Assembly (NCBI RefSeq): GCF_009755605.1
Contig: NZ_WPNZ01000001.1
Location: 62,001 to 126,000, forward strand
DNA from: Streptomyces typhae
Lineage (GTDB): Bacteria; Actinomycetota; Actinomycetes; Streptomycetales; Streptomycetaceae
DNA length: 64,000 nt
Reading direction: 5' to 3'
In this document: piece after piece, positions 34,012 to 41,005 of the stretch
Layout of the letters: each line of letters begins with the position of its first letter
Numbering within the stretch: position 1 is the first letter of the stretch
Notes under the pieces: model-generated
The model's database searches: none
Told to the model about the DNA's origin: nothing
The model's input: only the letters and a program-made list of their open reading frames with translations
Position numbers and translations under genes: made by a program

Positions 34012-35409
34012 ATGTCTGATCTTCCCCGGAAGGCGGTCACCCGGACCGCCAAACTGGCCGCGCTGCCACTCGGCTTCGCCGGCCGCGCCACCTGGGGACT
34101 CGGCAAACGGATCGGCGGCAAGTCCGCGGAGATCGTCGGCCGTGAGCTGCAACAGCGCACGGCGGAGCAGTTGTTCAAGGTGCTGGGCGAGTTGAAGGGC
34201 GGCGCCATGAAGTTCGGGCAGGCGCTGTCCGTCTTCGAGTCGGCCCTGCCGGAGGAGGTCGCGGGGCCCTACCGCGCGGCGTTGACAAAGCTCCAGGAAG
34301 CCGCGCCGCCGATGCCGACCCGCACGGTGCACGCGGTCCTGGAGGAGCGGCTCGGCACGGACTGGCGGGAGCACTTCCTCAAGTTCGAGGACAAGCCCGC
34401 GGCCGCCGCGTCGATCGGCCAGGTGCACCGGGCGGTGTGGCGGGACGGGCGCGATGTCGCGGTGAAGGTGCAGTATCCGGGCGCGGGCGAGGCGCTGCTC
34501 TCGGATCTGAACCAGCTGAGCCGCTTCGCCCGGGTCCTGGGGCCGCTGATTCCGGGCATGGACATCAAGCCGCTCATCGCCGAGCTGCGCGACCGTGTCT
34601 CCGAGGAGCTGGACTACGTCCTGGAGGCGCAGGCGCAGCGGGCGCATGCCGAGGAGTTCGCGGACGACCCGGACGTGGTGGTGCCGGACGTGGTGCACCA
34701 GTGCGAGCAGATCCTGGTGACGGAGTGGATCGACGGCGTGCCGCTGTCCGAAGTGATCACGGAGGGGACCCAGGAACAGAGGGACCGCGCGGGGCAGCTC
34801 CTGACCCGTTTCCTCTTCTCCGGCCCGGCCAGGACAGGACTGCTGCACGCCGACCCGCATCCGGGCAACTTCCGTCTGCTGCCGGGCGAGAAGGGCGAGT
34901 GGCGCCTCGGTGTCCTGGACTTCGGCACGGTGGACCGGCTGCCGGGCGGCCTGCCGTCGACGATCGGCGACTCGTTGCGGATGACCGTCGAGGGCGAGGC
35001 GGACGCGGTGTACGCCATGCTGTGCGCGGAGGGCTTCGTCAAGGAGACGGTCGACCTGGAGCCCGAGGCGGTCCTCGACTATCTGCTGCCGATCATCGAG
35101 CCCGCGGTGGCGGACGAGTTCACCTTCACGCGCGGCTGGATGCGCAGTCAGGCCGCCCGTATCGCCGACCCCCGCTCCCCCGCCCATCAGCTGGGCAAGC
35201 AACTGAACCTGCCGCCGTCGTACCTCCTGATCCACCGGGTGACGCTGAGCACCATCGGTGTCCTGTGCCAGCTGGGTGCGACGGTGCGAATGCGGGACGA
35301 GCTGGAGGAGTGGCTGCCCGGTTTCGTCGCGGGGGAAGCGGAGTTCGCGGTGGAGGAGGACGGGGGCGACGAGCGGGACGGCCTGGAGGAGGAGGCGGCA
35401 GAGGCGTGA
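34012..35409 (+). CDS. ABC1/UbiB-family atypical kinase
   Basis: A 465-aa protein of the ABC1/ADCK/UbiB family. KxGQ motif LKGGAMKFGQ near residue 70, Ala-rich AAAASIGQVH loop in place of the Gly-rich loop, VAVKVQYPG (Lys), LHADPHPGNF catalytic loop and LGVLDFGTVD metal site are present. Family members are ATPases or kinases acting on lipid or quinone metabolism. ATG chosen from the TTGGAGGGGCGC context (GGAGG 6 nt upstream). An acidic C-terminus ends the protein. No quinone genes are nearby. Confidence 0.92.
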   Translation: MSDLPRKAVTRTAKLAALPLGFAGRATWGLGKRIGGKSAEIVGRELQQRTAEQLFKVLGELKGGAMKFGQALSVFESALPEEVAGPYRAALTKLQEAAPPMPTRTVHAVLEERLGTDWREHFLKFEDKPAAAASIGQVHRAVWRDGRDVAVKVQYPGAGEALLSDLNQLSRFARVLGPLIPGMDIKPLIAELRDRVSEELDYVLEAQAQRAHAEEFADDPDVVVPDVVHQCEQILVTEWIDGVPLSEVITEGTQEQRDRAGQLLTRFLFSGPARTGLLHADPHPGNFRLLPGEKGEWRLGVLDFGTVDRLPGGLPSTIGDSLRMTVEGEADAVYAMLCAEGFVKETVDLEPEAVLDYLLPIIEPAVADEFTFTRGWMRSQAARIADPRSPAHQLGKQLNLPPSYLLIHRVTLSTIGVLCQLGATVRMRDELEEWLPGFVAGEAEFAVEEDGGDERDGLEEEAAEA

Positions 35410-35437
35410 GGGCGGGCGCCCGCGCGAGGGGGCCGGT

Positions 35438-35683
35438 TCACCACCAGGTGGAGTCGAGGCGGCCCTCGATCGACCGGATGTTGTCGCGGGCGCAGGTGTC
35501 GCAGAAGTAGTGCCGGACGCCGTTCTCCACGGAGCAGGTCCAGGTCGGGGGCCGGCCGTCGGCGACCGCACCACAGCGTGCGCACACGGCGCTCCCGGCG
35601 TCACCGGCGTCACCGGTGGCCTCGGCGTCATCCGCGTTCTCGGTGTCACCGGCGTCCGCAGGTTCAGGAGGCTGCTGGTCCAC
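35438..35683 (-). CDS. Small zinc-ribbon protein
   Basis: An 81-aa protein. The first 35 residues are acidic and Ala/Asp-rich; the core has CARCG and CDTCAR (C-x2-C ... C-x2-C) with TWTCSVENGVRHYF between, forming a zinc ribbon. It is convergent with the ABC1-kinase gene (28 nt gap). Function unknown; small ribbons like this occur widely in Streptomyces. Confidence 0.82.
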   Translation of the reverse strand: MDQQPPEPADAGDTENADDAEATGDAGDAGSAVCARCGAVADGRPPTWTCSVENGVRHYFCDTCARDNIRSIEGRLDSTWW

Positions 35684-35729
35684 CCGGTGACCCTATCCCC
35701 GCCATCGGGGTATCGGGGCACAACGCACC

Positions 35730-35761
35730 GCGGGGGGCGGTCCGTTCGGACCGCCCCCCGC
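35730..35761. terminator. Strong bidirectional terminator
   Basis: A perfect 14-bp stem with GTTC loop (arms 35730-35743 and 35748-35761) follows the last gene of the wblC transcript on the minus strand. On the plus strand a TGATTGTTTCCTGTT tail follows it, which would end read-through from the ABC1-kinase gene. Confidence 0.85.
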
Positions 35762-35792
35762 TGATTGTTTCCTGTTACTGCCTGACCGCCAT

Positions 35793-36119
35793 TTACTGCA
35801 TGACCGCCATGGCGAGCGCGCGCCGGGCACGCAGGGACGCGCGCTCCGCGCGGCGCTGCATGCGGCGGGCCGCGATCAGGCGGGCGGCCGGACGGTGCTC
35901 GTCGGCCTCACGCAGGCGTTCGTGCATATGCGCACGCGCCAGGGCTTCTGGAATGAGTTGCATTTCGCGGGTCCTGTTCTGGCGTGAGCCGGTCACGCCG
36001 GTGGTGGTGAAGAAGTCTGGGGTCGCGGAGCCGCTGGGCTCGCTGGCTGGTGCCTTCATCGGGGCCTGCTTCTTGGGGTCGTGCGTCAGGGGGCGATCGA
36101 TCGTTCCGGCGGTGCTCAT
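35793..36119 (-). CDS. Small basic hypothetical protein coupled to wblC
   Basis: A 108-aa protein with no recognised domain. Its ATG overlaps the wblC stop as ATGA, so it should be translated whenever wblC is. The C-terminal half is Arg/Ala-rich and probably a long helix (RRMQRRAERASLRARRALAM). It precedes the terminator at 35730. Such a partner could modulate WblC or the ribosome, but that is speculation from position. Confidence 0.7.
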   Translation of the reverse strand: MSTAGTIDRPLTHDPKKQAPMKAPASEPSGSATPDFFTTTGVTGSRQNRTREMQLIPEALARAHMHERLREADEHRPAARLIAARRMQRRAERASLRARRALAMAVMQ

Positions 36120-36484
36120 GCCACGACCGGGTTCTTCCGCGGACGGCCACGCGGCCGCTTGCGGGCTACGACCACACCCTGGACGAACAGCTCGCCGCCC
36201 CAGACGCCCCACGGCTCGCGCCGCTCCTTGGCGCCGGCCAGGCAGGCCTCCATCAGCGGGCAGGTACGGCACAGGGACTTGGCGTACTCGACGTCCGCGG
36301 GCGACTCGGCGAAGAAGACCTCCGGGTCGTAGGCACGGCAGGGAACGGGTACGCCGAGGTTCTCGATGGCGTCGTCGAGCGCGGTGAGCGCGGTGAGGGG
36401 AGTCAAGGTCGGGTCCTCCGTGGGAACGGGCGGCGGGAGAGTGTCTGAAGGCGGTACGGACGGGGCGTGCGCTTCGAGTTGCAC
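36116..36484 (-). CDS. wblC: WhiB-family iron-sulfur regulator WblC (WhiB7)
   Basis: WblC/WhiB7 (122 aa) carries a 4Fe-4S cluster on four cysteines (VPCRAYDPE, then LCRTCPLMEACLAG), the GVWGGE turn and a C-terminal AT-hook (RPRGRPRKNP). It binds the housekeeping sigma factor and activates antibiotic-resistance genes after ribosome-targeting drugs. The GTG (VQLEAHAPSV) gives the 122-residue length I recall for S. coelicolor WblC (SCO5190), with GAGGAAA upstream. Its leader holds a uORF, attenuator and an AT-rich autoregulatory promoter, and a small gene downstream overlaps it by 4 nt. Confidence 0.96.
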   Translation of the reverse strand: MQLEAHAPSVPPSDTLPPPVPTEDPTLTPLTALTALDDAIENLGVPVPCRAYDPEVFFAESPADVEYAKSLCRTCPLMEACLAGAKERREPWGVWGGELFVQGVVVARKRPRGRPRKNPVVA

Positions 36485-36592
36485 GGTGGTGTTTTCCTCG
36501 TCTGGTCGTGCCGGCCGGGTCGGCCGGTTGGCGGCTGGTACCGGGTCTTGCTCGGCCCCTTCGCTCCGTCTCCCTTTTTCGGGGAAAACAGA

Positions 36593-36627
36593 AGGGCCGC
36601 GGATCCCGGGTGGGGTTCCGCGGCCCT
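36593..36627 (-). terminator. Attenuator terminator in the wblC leader
   Basis: A perfect 11-bp stem (36593-36603 with 36617-36627, AGGGCCGCGGA/TCCGCGGCCCT) is followed on the minus strand by TTCTGTTTTCC, a real T-rich tail that is rare in Streptomyces. It lies 109 nt before the wblC GTG and just after the uORF stop, as expected for ribosome-mediated attenuation. Confidence 0.9.
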
Positions 36628-36637
36628 GAAGGCGCCG

Positions 36638-36656
36638 GTCTGATCGAGGATCAGAC
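36638..36656 (-). promoter_or_regulatory. Hairpin over the uORF stop codon
   Basis: GTCTGATC (36638-36645) and GATCAGAC (36649-36656) form an 8-bp stem with a 3-nt loop. It covers the uORF stop codon, so a ribosome terminating there would open it and could change the folding of the terminator immediately downstream. Confidence 0.7.
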
Positions 36657-37001
36657 TGGATCACTCCAGGGTTCGAGCCCACGGAAGGCCCACATCGTGT
36701 GGTGCTGCGTCGTCTGCTTCGGGAATCCGGCACCGGCTGCCGCGAAGGCATAGGCCTGCGCCTGTGCCGTCGCTACTGCTTCCGGTGCCTTCGTCGGTCG
36801 CTCATTGCCCTCACGGATCGGCAGACCCGAGAGAGGCAGGGAGGCGGCGGCCGGACGCACGGCGGCGTTGCCAGCAGAGAGAGCGGCATTGCCGACGGAC
36901 AGACCGGTGCCCCGGTTCGAGAGGCCGAGCAGGCAGGAAGCGACGACCGAGCGATCGGTCATTTTGACGGTGCTGATGAAGCTCTCGTTGTTGCTGATCA
37001 C
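36651..37001 (-). CDS. Regulatory upstream ORF of wblC
   Basis: A 116-codon uORF starting at GTG with a strong GAGGAGG site 9 nt before it. The first 30 residues (VISNNESFISTVKMTDRSVV) are polar and look conserved-type; the rest is Ala/Gly/Pro-rich and may be unimportant. It ends 24 nt before the attenuator stem. In S. coelicolor and mycobacteria, slowed translation of such a uORF prevents terminator formation and switches wblC/whiB7 on, so this peptide is likely a sensor rather than a functional protein. Confidence 0.75.
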   Translation of the reverse strand: MISNNESFISTVKMTDRSVVASCLLGLSNRGTGLSVGNAALSAGNAAVRPAAASLPLSGLPIREGNERPTKAPEAVATAQAQAYAFAAAGAGFPKQTTQHHTMWAFRGLEPWSDPV

Positions 37002-37066
37002 TGGAATCGCCTCCTCTCGGCGTCTAGGGGATCGGCCGGAACCGACCCTGCGGACTGACAAGTACA

Positions 37067-37106
37067 GCACGGGACCCGGGCTTCGGAGAAGCCGCCGTTC
37101 CCGTGC
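37067..37106 (-). promoter_or_regulatory. Hairpin at the 5' end of the wblC leader RNA
   Basis: GCACGGGA and TCCCGTGC close a 40-nt stem-loop with an inner GGCTTC/GAAGCC stem. It begins within a few nucleotides of the predicted transcription start and could stabilise the leader. Confidence 0.55.
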
Positions 37107-37111
37107 TTAAG

Positions 37112-37151
37112 AACCTATGGGGATTGCTGGCGCATGCGCAAACTATTTTTT
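37112..37151 (-). promoter_or_regulatory. WblC-dependent promoter with AT-rich element
   Basis: On the minus strand an AAAAAA tract (37151-37146) precedes -35 TTGCGC (37141-37136) by a few bases, followed after exactly 18 nt by -10 TAGGTT (37117-37112). An AT-rich patch just upstream of a -35 is the site bound by the WblC/WhiB7 AT-hook, so this is the autoregulated promoter of wblC. Confidence 0.85.
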
Positions 37152-37164
37152 CGACGAGTTTGAA

Positions 37165-39381
37165 TCAGTTCGCTTGGCCGCCCGTCGCACCCTCCTGACC
37201 TGCGCACATGGCGAGCACATCGGCGCCGAATCGGTTCAGCTTGCGCGCGCCGACGCCGGGGATCCGGGCCAGCTCGCCCTCGTCCTCGGGCACGGCCTCC
37301 GCGATGGCGATCAGGGTCTTGTCCGTGAAGACGCAGAACGGGGGCTGGCTCAGGGCCCTGGCCTGGTCGGATCTCCACTCGATGAGCCGCTCGTAGAGCC
37401 CTTCGTCCATGTCCGACGGGCAGTCCTCGCACCGCATGAGCTTCATCTCACCCGCGTCGGTGAGTGTGCGACCGCAGACACGGCAACGGGCCGGGGAACG
37501 GGCGCCGCGGCGGTGCCCGCGGACGGCACTCCGGTCGACGCCGCCGCCGGTGCCGCCGGTGCCCCGCTCGATGCCTCCGGCGCCGCCCTCCGTGCGGGCT
37601 CCGGCCGCGGTGCCCGAACCCGGGCGCAGGCCGTCGAGGAAGCGGCTGGCTCTGCGGCCCGCCCGGCCGCCCGGGGACCGCGACAGGGCCCAGGACAGGA
37701 AGAGGTGGGCGCGGGCGCGGGTCACGCCGACGTAGAGGAGCCTGCGCTCCTCCTCGACCTGTTCGTCGGTCCTGGCGTACGTGATCGGCATCATGCCCTC
37801 GGCCAGTCCCACCAGGAAGACGGCGTCCCACTCCAGGCCCTTGGCGGCGTGCAGGGAGGCGAGGGTGACGCCCTGGACTGTGGGCGCGTGCTGGGCGGCG
37901 GCGCGCTCGTCCAGCTCCGCCACGAGGTCGGCGAGCGTCGCCTCCGGCTTGGCCCCGGTGAAGTCCTCGGCGAGCCGCACCAGGGCGGCCAGGGACTCCC
38001 AGCGGTCCCGGACCGCGCCCGAGCCCGCGGGCGGCGTGGTCGTCCAGCCCTTGGTGGAAAGCACGGCCCGCACCTGCGACGGCAGGTCGACGACGTCGTC
38101 CAGGAGGGTGTCGTTGCCGCCGAAGCGGGCGGCGCCGCGCAGGGCGGCGCCCGCCTCGCGGACCTCGGTGCGCTCGAAGAAGCGTTCGGCGCCGCGCAGC
38201 TGGTAAGGGATGCCGGCGTCGGCGAGGGCCTGTTCGTAGATCGACGACTGCGCATTCGTGCGGAACAGGACCGCGATGTCGCTCGCGGGGACGCCGTCGG
38301 ACAGCAGGGCGCGGATGCGGCGGGCGGCGCCTTCGGCTTCGGCGGGCTCGTCCGCGTACTCCGTGTACACCGGGTCGGGGCCGGGGTCGCGCTGGGAGAC
38401 CAGGGCGAGGCGGTGGTCGGCGGCGCGGCCGCGCGCCTGGGCGAGCAGGCCGTTGGCGAGGTGGACGACCTGGGGCGTCGAGCGGTAGTCACGGACGAGC
38501 TTCACGACCGTGGCGCCCGGGTGATGGGTGCGGAAGTTCAGGAGGTGGTCGGGGGTGGCGCCGGTGAAGGAGTAGATGGTCTGGCTGGCGTCGCCCACGA
38601 CGCACAGGCTGTCGCGGTCGCCGAGCCACAGCTCCAGGAGGCGCTGCTGGAGCGGGCTCACGTCCTGGTACTCGTCGACCACGAAGTGCTGGTACTGCGA
38701 GCGGACCTGTTCGGCGATGTCGTGGCGGTCCTGGAGGATGCCGACGGCGAGGAGCAGGACGTCCTCGAAGTCGATGACGGTGCGGTCGCGCTTGAGGTCC
38801 TCGTACGCCGCGTAGAGCTGGGAGATCTCGGCGGCGGCGCGGGGGGTGTCGCGGCCCGCCTTGGCCGCCGCCGCGGCGTAGTCCTGGGGGACGGTCTGGG
38901 TGACCTTGGACCACTCGATCTCGCCGGTGACGTCCCGCAGCTCGTTCCGGTCGAGGCGGACGCGGCAGGCCGCCGCGGCCTCGGCGACCAGCTGGATCTT
39001 GCGCTCCACCAGGCGGGGCAGCTGTCCGCCGACGGCCTTCGGCCAGAAGTACTGGAGCTGGCGCAGGGCCGCGGAGTGGAACGTGCGCGCCTGGACGCCG
39101 GTGGCGCCGAGCTGGCGCAGGCGGCCGCGCATCTCCCCGGCCGCGCGGTTGGTGAAGGTGACGGCGAGCACGCTGGTGGGCTGGAGGATGCCCGCGCGCA
39201 CGCCGTAGGCGATGCGGTGGGTGATGGCGCGGGTCTTGCCCGTGCCCGCGCCCGCGAGCACGCACACCGGTCCGTGCAGGGCGGTGGCGACCTCGCGCTG
39301 CTCCGGGTCGAGCCCGTCGAGCACCGCGTCGGCGGTGTCCGGGACCCGCGGGAAGAGGGTGGAGTGCGTTGCTGCTGTCAC
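37165..39381 (-). CDS. uvrD2: UvrD2-type superfamily 1 DNA helicase
   Basis: A 738-aa helicase: Walker A LAGAGTGKTRAITHRIA near residue 40, motif II VVDEYQDVS, motif III GDASQTIYSF, motif V LHAAKGLEWDAVFLVGL and motif VI RRLLYVGVTRAR. After a Gly/Arg/Thr-rich linker come a four-cysteine patch (CRVCGRTL ... CEDCPSDM) and a C-terminal HRDC domain (LARIPGVGARKLNRFGADVL), the UvrD2 arrangement. The GTG start (VTAATHST) has only a weak ribosome site; the ORF runs 16 codons further. It ends next to the wblC promoter, 14 nt before the AT tract. Confidence 0.94.
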   Translation of the reverse strand: MTAATHSTLFPRVPDTADAVLDGLDPEQREVATALHGPVCVLAGAGTGKTRAITHRIAYGVRAGILQPTSVLAVTFTNRAAGEMRGRLRQLGATGVQARTFHSAALRQLQYFWPKAVGGQLPRLVERKIQLVAEAAAACRVRLDRNELRDVTGEIEWSKVTQTVPQDYAAAAAKAGRDTPRAAAEISQLYAAYEDLKRDRTVIDFEDVLLLAVGILQDRHDIAEQVRSQYQHFVVDEYQDVSPLQQRLLELWLGDRDSLCVVGDASQTIYSFTGATPDHLLNFRTHHPGATVVKLVRDYRSTPQVVHLANGLLAQARGRAADHRLALVSQRDPGPDPVYTEYADEPAEAEGAARRIRALLSDGVPASDIAVLFRTNAQSSIYEQALADAGIPYQLRGAERFFERTEVREAGAALRGAARFGGNDTLLDDVVDLPSQVRAVLSTKGWTTTPPAGSGAVRDRWESLAALVRLAEDFTGAKPEATLADLVAELDERAAAQHAPTVQGVTLASLHAAKGLEWDAVFLVGLAEGMMPITYARTDEQVEEERRLLYVGVTRARAHLFLSWALSRSPGGRAGRRASRFLDGLRPGSGTAAGARTEGGAGGIERGTGGTGGGVDRSAVRGHRRGARSPARCRVCGRTLTDAGEMKLMRCEDCPSDMDEGLYERLIEWRSDQARALSQPPFCVFTDKTLIAIAEAVPEDEGELARIPGVGARKLNRFGADVLAMCAGQEGATGGQAN

Positions 39382-39457
39382 CCCGCCATGCTGCCAGGTC
39401 CCGCGGGGCGGGTGAGCCGCGTTGTCCACAGGCGGACCCCCGCAGTCGTACTAATGC

Positions 39458-39484
39458 GGGAATGGTGACCGGGTCGCGTACGTT
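39458..39484 (+). promoter_or_regulatory. SigR-type promoter of the mycoredoxin gene
   Basis: GGGAAT (39458-39463), 18 nt, GTT (39482-39484): the same spacing as the sigR promoter. The start codon is 52 nt downstream. A perfect DnaA-box 9-mer TTGTCCACA lies at 39422-39430. Confidence 0.9.
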
Positions 39485-39535
39485 CTCATCCAGTGCGACG
39501 ACGCACCCCCTGAGCCGTAGAGGAGTACGAGAGAC

Positions 39536-39793
39536 ATGCCGGGCACTGTGACGATGTACAGCACCACGTGGTGCGGCTACTGCCGTCGGCTGAAGAGCCA
39601 GATGGACCGCGAGGGCATCGCGTACGACGAGATCAACATCGAGCACGACCCGGACTCCGCGGCTTTCGTCGAGAAGGCCAACGGCGGCAACCAGACCGTT
39701 CCGACGGTCCGCGTGGTGCCGGCCGCGGGCGGGGCGGAGGTCGTCATGACGAACCCCAGCCTCGCCCAGGTCAAGCAGGCGCTCGCCGTCTGA
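39536..39793 (+). CDS. Mycoredoxin (Mrx1-like glutaredoxin)
   Basis: An 85-aa glutaredoxin-fold protein with the CGYC redox motif (TTWCGYCRRLKSQM, Cys about 13 and 16) and the cis-Pro segment TVPTVRVVP. Mycoredoxin-1 reduces mycothiol-mixed disulfides in actinobacteria. A SigR promoter stands directly upstream, placing it in the thiol-stress regulon together with the sigR-rsrA operon at 5-6 kb. ATG chosen with GAGAG site; length equals family norm. Confidence 0.93.
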   Translation: MPGTVTMYSTTWCGYCRRLKSQMDREGIAYDEINIEHDPDSAAFVEKANGGNQTVPTVRVVPAAGGAEVVMTNPSLAQVKQALAV

Positions 39794-39835
39794 CGACCCC
39801 GGCCGCGGCCCGGTGCGGACCGCGGCGGGTCCGGG

Positions 39836-40783
39836 TCAGCCGACCGTGCCGGGCTTCGGCAGGGTCTCTCCGTACCAGAGCTCGATGAGGCGGGCCGCGA
39901 TCGAGATGCCGTAGGGAGGCAGGACCTCCCCGGACTCGAACGCGGCCCGCAGGTCGTCCCGGGAGAACCAGCGGGCCTCGTGGATCTCCTCGCCGTCGAC
40001 GTTGATCTCCGACGAGGTGGCGCGGGCCATGAAGCCCAGCATCAGGCTGGACGGGAACGGCCAGGGCTGGCTCGCGACGTACTCCACGTCGCCGACCGTG
40101 ACGCCCGCCTCCTCCCAGACCTCGCGGCGCACCGACTGCTCGATCGACTCGCCCGGCTCGACGAAGCCCGCGAGGGTCGAGAAGCGGCCCTCGGGCCAGT
40201 GGACCTGACGGCCGAGGAGCGCGCGGTCCTGGTCGTCCGTCACCAGCATGATCACGGCCGGGTCGGTGCGCGGGTAGTGCTCGCCGCCGCAGGCCTGGCA
40301 GCGGCGGATGTGGCCCGCCGCCGCGATGACCGTGCGCTCACCGCAGCGCGAGCAGAAGCGGTGCAGGCGCTGCCAGTTCTCCAGGGCCACGGCGTGCACC
40401 ATCAGGCCCGCGTCGCGCGGGGACAGGAGCAGGCCCGCCTCCCGCAGCCCCGCGGCCCGCGCGGAGGCGTCCATGCGGCCGGGCAGCGTGTCCTTCTGGA
40501 GCGCGAAGTAGCTCACGCCGTCGTCGTCGGTCCCCAGGAAGTAGCGGTGCGCTTCGGTGAGGGGGGCCTCGAACGTCGGTGTCATCACGAGCTCGGTGCG
40601 CCCGTCGGGTGTCTCGTCGATGAGCACCTGACCGCCGGAGACGACGAAGACCCGTGTCGAGGGGTGGCTCCACGCGGCCGCGAGCCAGGGCTCGTCGAGG
40701 CGGTGGTGGGCCGCGCGGTCGATGCCGCTGGGTTCGGTGAGCGAGACGGGACGGTCAGCGGCGCGATCGGTCCAGGTGGTCAC
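39836..40783 (-). CDS. nudC: NAD(+) diphosphatase (NudC)
   Basis: A 315-aa NudC-type Nudix enzyme (NADH/NAD pyrophosphatase, possible RNA NAD-decapping). Zinc ribbon CSRCG and CQACG with 12-15 residues between, the YPRTDPAVIMLV block, and the Nudix box GFVEPGESIEQSV then RREVWEEAGV are intact; the SQPWPFPSSLMLGF signature downstream is specific to NudC. The GTG (VTTWTDRAADRP) was chosen because sequence upstream is the repeat array at 40861-41005. It is convergent with the mycoredoxin gene. Confidence 0.95.
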   Translation of the reverse strand: MTTWTDRAADRPVSLTEPSGIDRAAHHRLDEPWLAAAWSHPSTRVFVVSGGQVLIDETPDGRTELVMTPTFEAPLTEAHRYFLGTDDDGVSYFALQKDTLPGRMDASARAAGLREAGLLLSPRDAGLMVHAVALENWQRLHRFCSRCGERTVIAAAGHIRRCQACGGEHYPRTDPAVIMLVTDDQDRALLGRQVHWPEGRFSTLAGFVEPGESIEQSVRREVWEEAGVTVGDVEYVASQPWPFPSSLMLGFMARATSSEINVDGEEIHEARWFSRDDLRAAFESGEVLPPYGISIAARLIELWYGETLPKPGTVG

Positions 40784-40860
40784 TGGTACTTCCAACTCCC
40801 CCGGTGGAATGGGTGGTTCAGCGAGCGGGTCCGGTGCTGCGGTGGACGGGTCTGGTCGGT

Positions 40861-41005
40861 GCGGAGCGAGATCGCCCCAATCGACGCGGAGCGAGGTCGT
40901 TCCATCGACGCGGAGCGAGGTCGTTCCATCGACGCGGAGCGAGTTCGCCCCGCATGAGCGCGGAGCGAGATCGCCCCGCATCAGTGCGGAGCGAGGTCGC
41001 CCCAC
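40861..41005. repeat. Six tandem 24-26-bp repeats at the 3' end of the dipeptidase gene
   Basis: GCGGAGCGAG-starting units begin at 40861, 40886, 40910, 40934, 40960 and 40986. The two units at 40886 and 40910 are identical 24-mers. The last copy (40986) is the coding end of the dipeptidase gene (its WGDLAPH C-terminus), while the others lie past the stop codon, 78 nt before the nudC start. Read on the minus strand the copies look like successive duplications of the gene end. Confidence 0.9.

Noticed and set aside
36485..36751. Longer N-terminal extension of WblC
   Set aside because: It would run through the attenuator and uORF end; the 122-residue form from the GTG fits the family.
40861..41005. 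CRISPR-like or integron repeat array
   Set aside because: No spacers; the units are duplications of coding sequence.
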